A DNA stretch of 22,369 nucleotides from a virus: positions 1-22,369 of the IMG/VR virus record IMGVR_UViG_3300028557_000208. One strand, given 5' to 3'. A model generated the notes under the pieces. That model worked only from the letters and a program-made list of their open reading frames with translations, ran no database searches and was not told where the DNA came from. Positions 7,422 to 14,381 of the stretch are shown here, in pieces (the first letter of the stretch is position 1; each line of letters opens with the position of its first letter). Both the position numbers and the translations under genes were made by a program.

Positions 7422-8874
7422 AGAAAGTTCCGCAGTCAATTGTAATATTTTCTAGTTTTCTTGTAGTTCCTGTGCAAGAAATCACCTGTGATGCTCCTGC
7501 ACAATCATTCACAAAGAGAGATGCAATCTCAATCGGTGCAAAGGTTGTGACTGTAAGTTGGGGAGTGTCTACAGTTGAACCATCAGTGTCAGCAGTAAGA
7601 ACACTTGCGAACTTAAATCTTGAGTCTACGTGTTCCCAAATAACTGCTGATTTCTTTGCAGCATTACCTTCGTGGTAATTGAAGAGAACACCCAAATCCC
7701 AGGTTGTTGTACTCGCAGGGGCAGCACCATTCACAATACCCAAATCAATTGTTCTGTCTTCTACTGTAAGAGCAGCAGTGTTGACTTGAGTTGTAGATCC
7801 GTTTACATAAAGGTTTCCACCAACTGTGAGATCATCAGCAACCGTAACATCATTACCTGCAAGTGTAATCGCAGTTGTACCATCAGATGCCTTAATGTCA
7901 TTACCATTAATTCTTATATCACCACCAACAACTAAATCTGTAGAGAAAGTAGAAACACCAGTAACATTAATACCACCGGCACCAACAATAAGTCCTGCTG
8001 CAGTACTGAAGGTAAGATTAGCACTATCTTCAAGAGCACCTGAAGTTCCGGCAAGAACAACTCTACCAGAAGTTAGGTCTGATACCGTTGCCGAAGAAAG
8101 AGTTGTTTCACCACCAGAAATATCAGCACCACCATTCGCATCAATCGCACCAGTAAAGGTAGAAAGACCAGTAATACTAATATTTGTAGTCGCAACACTT
8201 ACTACATTCAGATTTCTCCATCTCTTTGCATTACTACCTAAATCATGAGCATCATCAGTATTTGGTAAGAGACTTGAAATAAACTCACCACCGACATTAA
8301 TATCATCGGTGTTTCCATCACCAATATTAATTGTACCACCCTTAAATGTTACGACACCAACAAACTCTGCATATCCACCGACATGAAGATTTTCTTTGAC
8401 GGTAAGGTTTTTTGCAATTCCCAAACCACCATCAAATTGAACCGCACCAGTATTCTCGTCACCTAAAGTATTGTTGGTTGTTTCGGTAAATGATGCAATA
8501 CCACTAAAAACCGGAGATGCAGAACCACTTGACCAAGTTAGATTTCCACTACCATCATTCGTCAGAACAGAAGATGCCGAACCCTGAGATCCTGGAAGTA
8601 TAAAAGTTACAATCCCAGCAAGAGTTCCTGGGGATTTGATTGTAACAAAATCAGTGCCGTTATTTGTTCCTTCTACAAGATTTACACCACTTCCTGTGGT
8701 TGTAGTTTCTCTGGTCCAGTAACGATGAGAACCAAAAAACTTATTGTTTTGAGTGGTACTATCAATACCTACATAAAGTTCGTAAGAATCAGTTGTAAAT
8801 CCAGGTTCACCATCCCTGAGTCCGGGAAGATTAGCAAAAAGACCTCTTTTAAACTGTAAAACAGGAGCTGGCAT
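7420..8874 (-). CDS. Tail-fibre-like structural protein with Mtd-N-like head
   Basis: A 484-aa protein. The head (residues 1-60) has APVLQFKRGLFANLPGLRDG, GEPGFTTDSYELYVGID and NKFFGSHRYWTRET, a typical phage fibre N-terminal pattern. The middle has VLTNDGSGNLTWSSG and then LLPNTDDAHDLGSNAKRWRN, a motif widespread in phage fibres. Residues about 340-430 carry the module NTAALTVEDRTIDLG ... WDLGVLFNYHEG ... KKSAVIWEH. Related forms occur in the fibres at 1-3350 and 15097-17445. The C-terminus has three Cys in the last 31 residues (NDCAGASQVISCTG, TIDCGTF). A late promoter lies 21 bases upstream and the ATG is preceded by AAAAAG. A virion fibre role is inferred. Confidence 0.86.
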   Translation of the reverse strand: MPAPVLQFKRGLFANLPGLRDGEPGFTTDSYELYVGIDSTTQNNKFFGSHRYWTRETTTTGSGVNLVEGTNNGTDFVTIKSPGTLAGIVTFILPGSQGSASSVLTNDGSGNLTWSSGSASPVFSGIASFTETTNNTLGDENTGAVQFDGGLGIAKNLTVKENLHVGGYAEFVGVVTFKGGTINIGDGNTDDINVGGEFISSLLPNTDDAHDLGSNAKRWRNLNVVSVATTNISITGLSTFTGAIDANGGADISGGETTLSSATVSDLTSGRVVLAGTSGALEDSANLTFSTAAGLIVGAGGINVTGVSTFSTDLVVGGDIRINGNDIKASDGTTAITLAGNDVTVADDLTVGGNLYVNGSTTQVNTAALTVEDRTIDLGIVNGAAPASTTTWDLGVLFNYHEGNAAKKSAVIWEHVDSRFKFASVLTADTDGSTVDTPQLTVTTFAPIEIASLFVNDCAGASQVISCTGTTRKLENITIDCGTF

Positions 8875-8895
8875 CTTTTTATACTATTTTTTTAT

Positions 8896-8903
8896 TATTT
8901 ATG
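8896..8903 (-). promoter_or_regulatory. T4-type late promoter, CATAAATA
   Basis: The minus strand reads CATAAATA, five bases after the stop of the 107-aa gene and 21 bases before the ATG of the 484-aa fibre gene, leaving a very short leader. Confidence 0.65.
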
Positions 8904-8908
8904 ATTTT

Positions 8909-9232
8909 TTAGAACCCCCCTGCATCCACATCAATCTTATCATCTAGAGCAACATCAAGTTGGTCCACAAACTCTTGAGGAAGTTGAGCATCCTCAACTG
9001 CAGATTGTAAAACTTGGTCTGCAGGAACTAAAGTATATTTTTGAAGTGATGCATCATATGTCAAAACATAATTATCACTTGCGGGAAGATTTGAGACTGC
9101 AACATCTGCTAAATCTGAAAGAAATTCTGCCACAACTGTTTTCTCCTGACTGATTGTAAAACTATTACCAGAACTCAATTTCACACTATGAGCACTTGCC
9201 TCACTGTTTTGAGATACCTTAAAATCTGCCAT
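8909..9232 (-). CDS. Small acidic virion-associated protein
   Basis: A 107-aa protein (MADFKVSQNSEASAHSVKL...). It has a Ser-rich N-terminus, a middle motif LSDLADVAVSNLPASDNYVL followed by TYDASLQKYTLVPADQVL, and an acidic C-terminus (DVALDDKIDVDAGGF). The 'L.DV..S.L..N.YVL.YD....KY' pattern occurs in many marine phage structural proteins, often as a segment of larger fibres; here it stands alone. It has its own late promoter, which overlaps the stop of the preceding gene. No Shine-Dalgarno sequence is evident. The precise function is unknown. Confidence 0.78.
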   Translation of the reverse strand: MADFKVSQNSEASAHSVKLSSGNSFTISQEKTVVAEFLSDLADVAVSNLPASDNYVLTYDASLQKYTLVPADQVLQSAVEDAQLPQEFVDQLDVALDDKIDVDAGGF

Positions 9233-9254
9233 AAGTAAGGTAAGAAATTTTAAG

Positions 9255-9262
9255 TATTTATG
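9255..9262 (-). promoter_or_regulatory. T4-type late promoter, CATAAATA, embedded in a stop codon
   Basis: The minus strand reads ACA TAA ATA: the last Thr codon and stop of the 110-aa gene are part of the octamer CATAAATA. It lies 22 bases before the ATG of the 107-aa gene. Confidence 0.65.
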
Positions 9263-9590
9263 TTGAGATACCTGCAGTCACCAGAGCCATCCCTTCAATC
9301 ACTCTGGTTTTAGTTCCAGAATTGTTTGTGACTAAGATATCATAAAAATATCTTCCTGGAGTGATTGTGGAAGTAACTTCATCTGACATTGCAAGAGCAA
9401 TCACACCTGTTGCAACTGTAATCGTGGTTGAAAAAGAATAAGAAGTCGTGGACTCTGGAAACTTTTTGATTTTTGCAACTGCACTTGCACCTGATAATGA
9501 GTATACAGAACCATTTGCATTTGTAATCGTAAATGAAGATGCAAAATCTGCACCCTGTTCAATTGTAATATTGACTGCTGGAACTGCCAT
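9258..9590 (-). CDS. Small beta-sandwich virion protein, baseplate upper protein (BppU) N-domain-like
   Basis: A 110-aa protein. The order of motifs is ITIEQGADFASSFTITNANG, YSLSGASAVAKIKKFP, TGVIALAMSDEVTSTI, PGRYFYDILVTN and KTRVIEGMALVTAGIS. This resembles the Ig-like N-terminal domain of phage baseplate upper proteins: a short extended start, then a strand-rich domain with a conserved 'G.Y.YD....' near the end. The similarity is judged by eye and is moderate. It follows the DUF6165-like gene by 20 bases and has its own late promoter. A structural (baseplate or fibre) role is inferred. Confidence 0.75.
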   Translation of the reverse strand: MAVPAVNITIEQGADFASSFTITNANGSVYSLSGASAVAKIKKFPESTTSYSFSTTITVATGVIALAMSDEVTSTITPGRYFYDILVTNNSGTKTRVIEGMALVTAGIST

Positions 9591-9604
9591 TGTGGTTTTT
9601 TAGA

Positions 9605-9612
9605 TATTTATC
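9605..9612 (-). promoter_or_regulatory. T4-type late promoter, GATAAATA, overlapping a TGA stop
   Basis: The minus strand reads TGATAAATA. The TGA ends the DUF6165-like gene and its last two bases begin the promoter octamer. It lies 14 bases before the ATG at 9590. Confidence 0.65.
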
Positions 9613-9964
9613 AATATAATTTTATCTCTTGATATATTGATTGAGTTTCTTCGTTGATTTCTTTTTTGATTTGTGCTCTTAAGTCATTGGTGATATAAAC
9701 ACTTCTTGCAAGTTCTATAAACTCTTCATCAAACCTTTGTTCTTTTTCTAAAACTCTCAGGTCATCTTCAATCTTCCAAAGTTTTTGATTTATTTGAAAT
9801 AATTTTGTAAGATAAGAATCATTATAAACTTGAGATTCCTTTGCGATTTGAATGAGGTCTTGGAGTTCTTTTAAGACATATTGATTGTTTGTATATTGAG
9901 ACTTGATTGAGAGTATAGAAATCTTATCTAATAGTTCTCCTGTTGAGATTGGTATTTTTATCAT
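9611..9964 (-). CDS. DUF6165-like helical protein
   Basis: A 117-aa protein from ATG 9962-9964. The pattern MIKIPISTGELLDKISILSI, then KLWKIEDDLRVLEKEQRFDE and FIELARSVYITNDLRAQIKK is what I recognise as the DUF6165 family. That family is found in marine phages and in bacteria near glycan or sugar genes; its biochemical function is unknown. It is mostly alpha-helical, charged and without Cys. A TTG at 9971-9973 would add three residues and overlap the previous stop. The ATG is preferred because family members begin directly with 'M.KI.IS.GEL.DK'. It is the last gene of the block that starts at 14350, next to an oxygenase and close to a glycosyltransferase, consistent with a glycan-related role (inference). 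Confidence 0.78.
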   Translation of the reverse strand: MIKIPISTGELLDKISILSIKSQYTNNQYVLKELQDLIQIAKESQVYNDSYLTKLFQINQKLWKIEDDLRVLEKEQRFDEEFIELARSVYITNDLRAQIKKEINEETQSIYQEIKLY

Positions 9965-9969
9965 ATTTT

Positions 9970-10641
9970 TCAATCAGCAAACTCAACAAAAAAAACAATA
10001 ACAAGTCTAGAATCTTCCAACCCTTCTCCAAAATATTGACCTGGTGCATGATAATAATGTCCTGGATATATTACTACAGTGTTATATACATTTGGAACTT
10101 CATATTCAAAATCAAAATATTTTGTGTTATATTCAATTTTTTCTTTATTGAAAGATGAAATAATATCTTTATCTTTTGTAATAAAAGAAAGAACTTTGCT
10201 AGGTGGAATTGCTAGTTTATTCAAACAATTTTTTCTAAACAATTTGGTTCCAGAATTTTTTGGAGGATTTGGATTTAAATATATCACTCCGGAAAAAACT
10301 AAATTTTCTGAATTATTTTCATTCCAGACCGAATCCCTATGAATTAATCCACATTCATGTATAGATGTCGTTAAATGATATTTCATTTCTTGTATTCTAT
10401 ATTTATTTTTGGGATTTTGTTTATATTCAGAAAAATTTAAAATAGATTCTATTACTTTGAATTCAATATATTCATATAATTTTGGATTGATAATATGAAG
10501 ATTTTTACTTCTTATTCCTGGATAGTATTCACAATTATCATTAATTAAATCTTTATCAATAAATTGAGACAGACCAAATTCTCTAACACTATCAACATCA
10601 TGGTGTTCCTCAAAAAAATTATTAAACAAAACTAAATTCAT
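9970..10641 (-). CDS. Putative 2OG-Fe(II) oxygenase-fold protein (DUF6445-like)
   Basis: A 223-aa protein. Residues 98-103 (GLIHRD) supply a His101-x-Asp103 pair. SGVIYLNPNPPKNSGTKLFR follows at about 117-136. The C-terminal VVIYPGHYYHAPGQYFGEG and SRLVIVFF supply a distal His198 and Arg212. This is the HxD...H...R arrangement of non-haem Fe(II)/2-oxoglutarate enzymes on a double-stranded beta-helix. The 'YLNP.PP.NSGT.LFR' signature resembles DUF6445-type proteins. The substrate is unknown. The gene lies in the enzyme block between a 47-aa gene and the DUF6165-like gene. It is very AT-rich, and no late promoter is seen directly upstream. Confidence 0.75.
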   Translation of the reverse strand: MNLVLFNNFFEEHHDVDSVREFGLSQFIDKDLINDNCEYYPGIRSKNLHIINPKLYEYIEFKVIESILNFSEYKQNPKNKYRIQEMKYHLTTSIHECGLIHRDSVWNENNSENLVFSGVIYLNPNPPKNSGTKLFRKNCLNKLAIPPSKVLSFITKDKDIISSFNKEKIEYNTKYFDFEYEVPNVYNTVVIYPGHYYHAPGQYFGEGLEDSRLVIVFFVEFAD

Positions 10642-10671
10642 TATTTTTTACATTTCAATACTTATATATTA

Positions 10672-10815
10672 TTAAATAACATCAAAATATTTCATAATTT
10701 CTTTAATTTCTTTTTTCTCTATTTTTAAAACTCTTTGAATGTCATCTTCAGTATAATCTAAAAATTTTAACACTTTAAGAGTTTTTTTGAGATTTTCAAA
10801 TTCTGTTTCTTCCAT
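10672..10815 (-). CDS. Small hypothetical protein, 47 aa
   Basis: The frame from ATG 10813-10815 to TAA 10672-10674 reads MEETEFENLKKTLKVLKFLD, then YTEDDIQRVLKIEKKEI and a short tail ending YFDVI. It is Lys/Glu-rich and helix-prone, with no Cys or membrane segment. It lies 17 bases after the glycosyltransferase stop and 30 bases before the oxygenase start, filling an otherwise empty gap in the same orientation. It resembles nothing I can name. Coding potential is supported only by the open frame, spacing and helix-like composition, so it is a moderate call. Confidence 0.55.
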   Translation of the reverse strand: MEETEFENLKKTLKVLKFLDYTEDDIQRVLKIEKKEIKEIMKYFDVI

Positions 10816-10832
10816 TTTTATTTTGAATAAAC

Positions 10833-11810
10833 TTAATTATGAATCAAATATTCATTTTTGTCAATTTTATTTTCTTCAAAATCAAAGGTAGAATGAGATT
10901 CAATTTGCAGTATTATTTGTTTGTAATGTTTATACATTTCTTCTTCTGAAAATTCTACTCTTTGTTCATTCAACCTTGATGATAAGTTTGAAGAAAATCC
11001 ACTTATTCTCATCGTATCAGGATAAAATGGCAAATCTTTTTTGATAATATGAAAATCTTTTGGATAAGATACATTTGTTTCATGAGTTCCTGCAATAAAA
11101 ACAGATGCTTTTTGATTTACTGCTTTTGCCATATGTTGCCCACAACTATCACAACCAATAAAATAATCACAATATTGAATAATAGTTGCCCACTCTCTTA
11201 TTCCAACATCTGGATTTGGTATAAAAGTTTTTCCGTCATGAAGAGAAGAATCTCCCATATAAATTACGTTATAGTCTTCCATTAAAGAATCAACCAAATA
11301 TTCGTAAAAATCTTCAGGAATAGATCTATTGCTAAAATCAACAATTCCATAGTCTCTTTTATTTGCGGTGCTCCCATATGGTTGAATCACAATTGTTTTA
11401 TCCTTTCCTTGATTTTCTTTTGCAGTTTTTAAAACACTATATGCAATATCAACTTCTGCAGAAGAACAGAAAAAATCTAAATTTGGAAGATCTGAATGGT
11501 CTGTAGTCTTATTAATTTCAAAATCAAAAGACTCTGCCATAGAAATTTGATTTTTATAATATTCTGGAACTCTATATGGTTCTGGAGATATAACTTCTTC
11601 TGCATTCAACCAATAATTTTCAAATATTCCTTTTGTTTCTGAATGAAAAGATCTATTTTGAAGTTCGGGAATTCCCCAAAACAAATACTCCCATCCAGCA
11701 ACAATCACATACCATTCTTTATTTGGATTTAATCTGTGATATTTTAAAAGTGCCGGGATTGAGCAAAGAACTCTTCCTATTCCACCATCAATAAAAATAA
11801 TCGTACTCAT
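10833..11810 (-). CDS. GT9-like (ADP-heptose:LPS heptosyltransferase-like) glycosyltransferase
   Basis: A 325-aa protein. The N-terminus IIFIDGGIGRVLCSIPALLK matches the nucleotide-binding start of GT-B family 9 enzymes (GGIGD...PAL). The C-terminal half has TIVIQPYGSTANKRDYG, VIYMGDS and IIQYCDYFIGCDSCGQHMAK, with Asp221 and His226 in place of the family's 'DSG..H.A' donor-site motif; the Gly-Pro is changed to CG-Q. The family moves a sugar from a nucleotide-sugar donor to a glycan or lipid acceptor. The real donor and acceptor are unknown. It lies between a 2OG oxygenase (5-base gap) and a 47-aa gene. Decoration of a virion protein or host glycan modification are both possible. Confidence 0.82.
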   Translation of the reverse strand: MSTIIFIDGGIGRVLCSIPALLKYHRLNPNKEWYVIVAGWEYLFWGIPELQNRSFHSETKGIFENYWLNAEEVISPEPYRVPEYYKNQISMAESFDFEINKTTDHSDLPNLDFFCSSAEVDIAYSVLKTAKENQGKDKTIVIQPYGSTANKRDYGIVDFSNRSIPEDFYEYLVDSLMEDYNVIYMGDSSLHDGKTFIPNPDVGIREWATIIQYCDYFIGCDSCGQHMAKAVNQKASVFIAGTHETNVSYPKDFHIIKKDLPFYPDTMRISGFSSNLSSRLNEQRVEFSEEEMYKHYKQIILQIESHSTFDFEENKIDKNEYLIHN

Positions 11811-11815
11811 GTTTT

Positions 11816-12436
11816 TTAATTAGCAAATTGAATATAATTTCCATCTTGTAAGACATAATGAAAAAAAGATTGATGATAGTATGTATCATCATTTTGTGTT
11901 GAATTTTTTTTATCATGCCTTGATGGCAAGGGATCTCTCCAATGTGGTATTTGAATACCTTTATATACTATAGCATCTCCCGGATTTAATTGAACTGATT
12001 TTTCTTCTCCATACAGATTCATTAATTTAAAATCCCAATATTTTTTGAGATTAGATGAAATATGTAAACTACAAGAAATTTCACACTGCTCTTTATCCGT
12101 ATGTATTTTCAATTCTTGATTTGAAAAATAAAACCTATCATACCAATAAGTTGTATATAATTTTCTTCCTATAAAATTTTCTATTATTGATTTGATACTA
12201 AAACTAATATGTTGATATAGTGGAAAATTACGTCTAGCAGATGAATTTGGCACTTGTGATTCATCAGAAATTGAAATTAATTCACCAGATTTTTTTTGAT
12301 AGATTAAAACTTTGCCTTTAACTTCACCACTTGGAACTTCTGAATATAGAAGTGAGGGATCGCACAAATTTTTAATGATAAAAAATCCATGCTCTTCAAA
12401 TTTCTCATTATATGTCCATGAAATATTTTTATTCAT
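11816..12436 (-). CDS. Putative 2OG-Fe(II) oxygenase, second of three
   Basis: A 206-aa protein from ATG 12434-12436. Residues 110-121 (KIHTDKEQCEIS) give His112-x-Asp114. GDAIVYKGIQIPHWRDPLP gives distal His165, with Arg173 a candidate 2-oxoglutarate anchor. TTYWYDRFYFSNQ precedes the HxD as in prolyl-hydroxylase-like phage and bacterial enzymes. The substrate is unknown. A longer frame begins with TTG at 12470-12472, but the ATG is preferred. It lies four bases after the stop of the upstream oxygenase and has GGA about 9 bases before it. It differs strongly in sequence from the upstream oxygenase, so the two are not a recent duplication. Confidence 0.78.
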   Translation of the reverse strand: MNKNISWTYNEKFEEHGFFIIKNLCDPSLLYSEVPSGEVKGKVLIYQKKSGELISISDESQVPNSSARRNFPLYQHISFSIKSIIENFIGRKLYTTYWYDRFYFSNQELKIHTDKEQCEISCSLHISSNLKKYWDFKLMNLYGEEKSVQLNPGDAIVYKGIQIPHWRDPLPSRHDKKNSTQNDDTYYHQSFFHYVLQDGNYIQFAN

Positions 12437-12440
12437 AAAA

Positions 12441-13094
12441 TTATTTCCAACGTGGACCAATACACCATCCAACTAAAGATTTTCTTTGTCCTTTTGTAAC
12501 TTTTAAAACTCTATGTAACATTCTAGAATCAAAAATTATAAGAGTTCCTCTTTGCCTTGGAGCAAAATATGAGTCTTTTCCATCTAAAATTTGAAAATTT
12601 CCACCTTCATAATCATCAGCATCTGATAGCAATAAAGAAAAAGAAAGTTTTCTAACATGCTCTGTTTTAATTTGCAAGTAATTATAGTAATCATCAACAG
12701 TTTTTTCAAAAGTGGTAGATGAATTTGGACGAATAGATGCAACGTGAGAACTGTAATCATCGTCACTATGCCACTGGTAGTATTGCCCCTCACAATAAGA
12801 AGTGTATTGCATAGATTCGTTATCAATATTTGTTATATCATATTTAAAACATTCTTCATTTGCTCTACAGATATATGGCCATATAAAACCATGAGTCCAG
12901 TGAGTTGTTGGAATCCAAGCATTCTTTGAATTTCTTATTTTTTGATTTAAGTTATTAAAATTTTCATTTTTTATCTTTGAATCTTTAAATTCTTTATCAA
13001 AAAATAATAAATCATTTTCAATTGAATTACAAATTTCTAGTGGTAAATTTGTGTTAAACCATACATTAGAATTTCTATATTTTATCTTATTCAT
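12441..13094 (-). CDS. 2OG-Fe(II) oxygenase, prolyl 4-hydroxylase (P4Hc/PiuC)-like
   Basis: A 217-aa protein with a clear family signature. YYQWHSDDD has His109-x-Asp111. RKLSFSLLLSDADDYEGGNF is the conserved strand. RGTLIIFDSRMLHRVLKVTK, followed by GQRKSLVGW, gives distal His194 and Arg204. These residues bind Fe(II) and 2-oxoglutarate. The family hydroxylates prolyl or other residues and small molecules. Related genes are frequent in cyanophage genomes with unknown targets. Its ATG lies within the last codons of the Cys/His-rich protein gene (8-base overlap), so the two are likely translationally coupled. A virion-protein substrate is therefore a reasonable inference. Confidence 0.88.
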   Translation of the reverse strand: MNKIKYRNSNVWFNTNLPLEICNSIENDLLFFDKEFKDSKIKNENFNNLNQKIRNSKNAWIPTTHWTHGFIWPYICRANEECFKYDITNIDNESMQYTSYCEGQYYQWHSDDDYSSHVASIRPNSSTTFEKTVDDYYNYLQIKTEHVRKLSFSLLLSDADDYEGGNFQILDGKDSYFAPRQRGTLIIFDSRMLHRVLKVTKGQRKSLVGWCIGPRWK

Positions 13095-13896
13095 TCACGT
13101 TATCATTTCTTCCTGTAGATTTTATATGCACCCAACCAGGGCAACTAAACAACGTTGTGTGGTGGGATTCTCCCGAACTGGTATGAAAAGTTGCATCAGA
13201 TCTGGGAACAGTTGTTCCAAATACGTTCAGAGGAGATGGTACGAGTTTGCCAGAGTAAGAGGATTGCAAATATCCACTACAGCATCCTGATCCGGCAACA
13301 TTACAAACATCATAAAACACTCCGGCAGTATTATTAGTAGTAGTAGCAGCTGCACCGAGGGTTCCATTGGCACCATTTGAAGCTTCGTGTACATAATGAT
13401 CGTGCCCCTGGGGATTATGACTAACTCCTCCACCGTTTGCATTACATCCTGAAGTGGATGCACAAGATAGTATTCCTAAAGAACTATCTAGCAAATTACA
13501 AAAAAATGTTGAAGTTCTTGAGGCGCCAACAACTGAACACCCCGGTCTTTTAAAACACCAGGTTCCATTATTAAAACTGTTTACTTTTGAAAAAATGAAA
13601 GGACTTCCACATCCAGCGCCGCCACTTGCTCCACCGCCAGAACGGTTGCCCTCGCCATTGGGATGTCCCGACGACCAAGGGCCCACATTTGCACCGGCGT
13701 GAGTACCTGAAGCTTGAATTGCTACACATGCATCAACCATATCTTTGAGATTTGATTTTCCAACAAAACAATATTGACAGGTGCAACAAGAGGTAGTAGA
13801 TGTTACACCAGTTACGTTTGAGTATGAGTTTGTATTGAGTGTTAATTGGGTGTCTGAAATTTTTCGTAAAATTTTTGGTTTATTGGGTCTTGGCAT
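13087..13896 (-). CDS. Cys/His/Gly-rich protein of unknown family, candidate adhesin tip
   Basis: A 269-aa protein not recognised as a named family. It has 15 Cys (including SCCTCQYCF at residues 36-44 and GCC at 204-206) and 10 His. The His are concentrated in SHNPQGHDHYVHEASNG (159-175) and FHTSSGESHH (237-246). A Gly-rich segment lies at about 77-97 (GHPNGEGNRSGGGASGGAG). No signal peptide or membrane helix is seen. The HxH motif recalls metal-binding tips of T4-type long and short tail fibres, but one HxH is weak evidence. A good ribosome site (GAGG, 9 bases before the ATG) overlaps the end of the chaperone-like gene. Local base composition at 13600-13710 is strikingly GC-rich for this genome. 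A metal-stabilised or disulfide-rich adhesin is inferred from neighbours. Confidence 0.7.
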   Translation of the reverse strand: MPRPNKPKILRKISDTQLTLNTNSYSNVTGVTSTTSCCTCQYCFVGKSNLKDMVDACVAIQASGTHAGANVGPWSSGHPNGEGNRSGGGASGGAGCGSPFIFSKVNSFNNGTWCFKRPGCSVVGASRTSTFFCNLLDSSLGILSCASTSGCNANGGGVSHNPQGHDHYVHEASNGANGTLGAAATTTNNTAGVFYDVCNVAGSGCCSGYLQSSYSGKLVPSPLNVFGTTVPRSDATFHTSSGESHHTTLFSCPGWVHIKSTGRNDNVNE

Positions 13897-13897
13897 T

Positions 13898-14350
13898 TTA
13901 TATTACCTCAAATAAAAGTTTTGCATCGTAAAACAATTTTTCAATTTGTTGTTCTGATTTTGGAATTTCATATTCTCCTTTCAAAACTTTTTCTGGCAAA
14001 TTTCTCAACCAATCTCTATAAGATTTAAATTTCAATTTAGACTCAGGTGAAATTGGATAATCTTCAATCATAGTAATATCACTTTGATTAAGTTCAAGAT
14101 TTCTGAAATTTCTGAGAATATTGATATAGTGTTCATCTGAATAATCATTTAATTCATATCTTAAATTTTCAGAATTCCACGATAAAAATTGTAAAATATT
14201 ATCATATTCTGGTATAGTATATGGTCCAGTGTAACCACACAATTCCAATTCTTCTTGTGTAAAATTATCTGTTCTGGTTCTTCCGTCTGGAAGAATCAAC
14301 ATCACAACTTCTTTAGGAGTTTCTCCATTTTTAGAATAAAGGTTAGTCAT
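13898..14350 (-). CDS. Tail-fibre assembly chaperone-like protein (Phage_tail_APC-like)
   Basis: A 150-aa protein. Its middle (residues about 77-119) reads like the tail-assembly chaperone family in which '..R...L..tD.t.l.D.pls.e....w..YR..LR.lP' is conserved: LELNQSDITMIEDYPISPES, then KSYRDWLRNLPEKV. The N-terminal part has LPDGRTRTDNFTQEELELCG and YTGPYTIPEYD, typical of the same marine phage proteins. These chaperones are usually adjacent to the fibre or adhesin they help fold, which here would be the Cys/His-rich protein one base downstream. GAGGA lies about 9 bases before the ATG. It is the first gene of the eight-gene block. Confidence 0.75.
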   Translation of the reverse strand: MTNLYSKNGETPKEVVMLILPDGRTRTDNFTQEELELCGYTGPYTIPEYDNILQFLSWNSENLRYELNDYSDEHYINILRNFRNLELNQSDITMIEDYPISPESKLKFKSYRDWLRNLPEKVLKGEYEIPKSEQQIEKLFYDAKLLFEVI

Positions 14351-14381
14351 TTACAATTTCCTCGTTTTTTTTTTTATTGTT

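Noticed and set aside
5570-8874. Diversity-generating retroelement, suggested by Mtd-like fibre heads
   Set aside because: No reverse transcriptase, accessory gene or template/variable repeat pair with adenine-directed differences is present in the window.
9965-9973. TTG-initiated form of the DUF6165-like protein
   Set aside because: The family begins at the M.KI.IS.GEL motif, which matches ATG 9962-9964. A TTG start overlapping the previous stop is possible but less likely.
12437-12472. TTG-initiated longer form of the second oxygenase
   Set aside because: The extra 12 residues overlap the upstream gene, while ATG 12434-12436 has a GGA site at good spacing and follows the previous stop by four bases.
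13087-13896. Zinc-finger regulator
   Set aside because: The Cys and His are spread over a Gly/Ser-rich chain without repeated C2H2 or C4 finger spacing, and the protein lies in a structural cluster.
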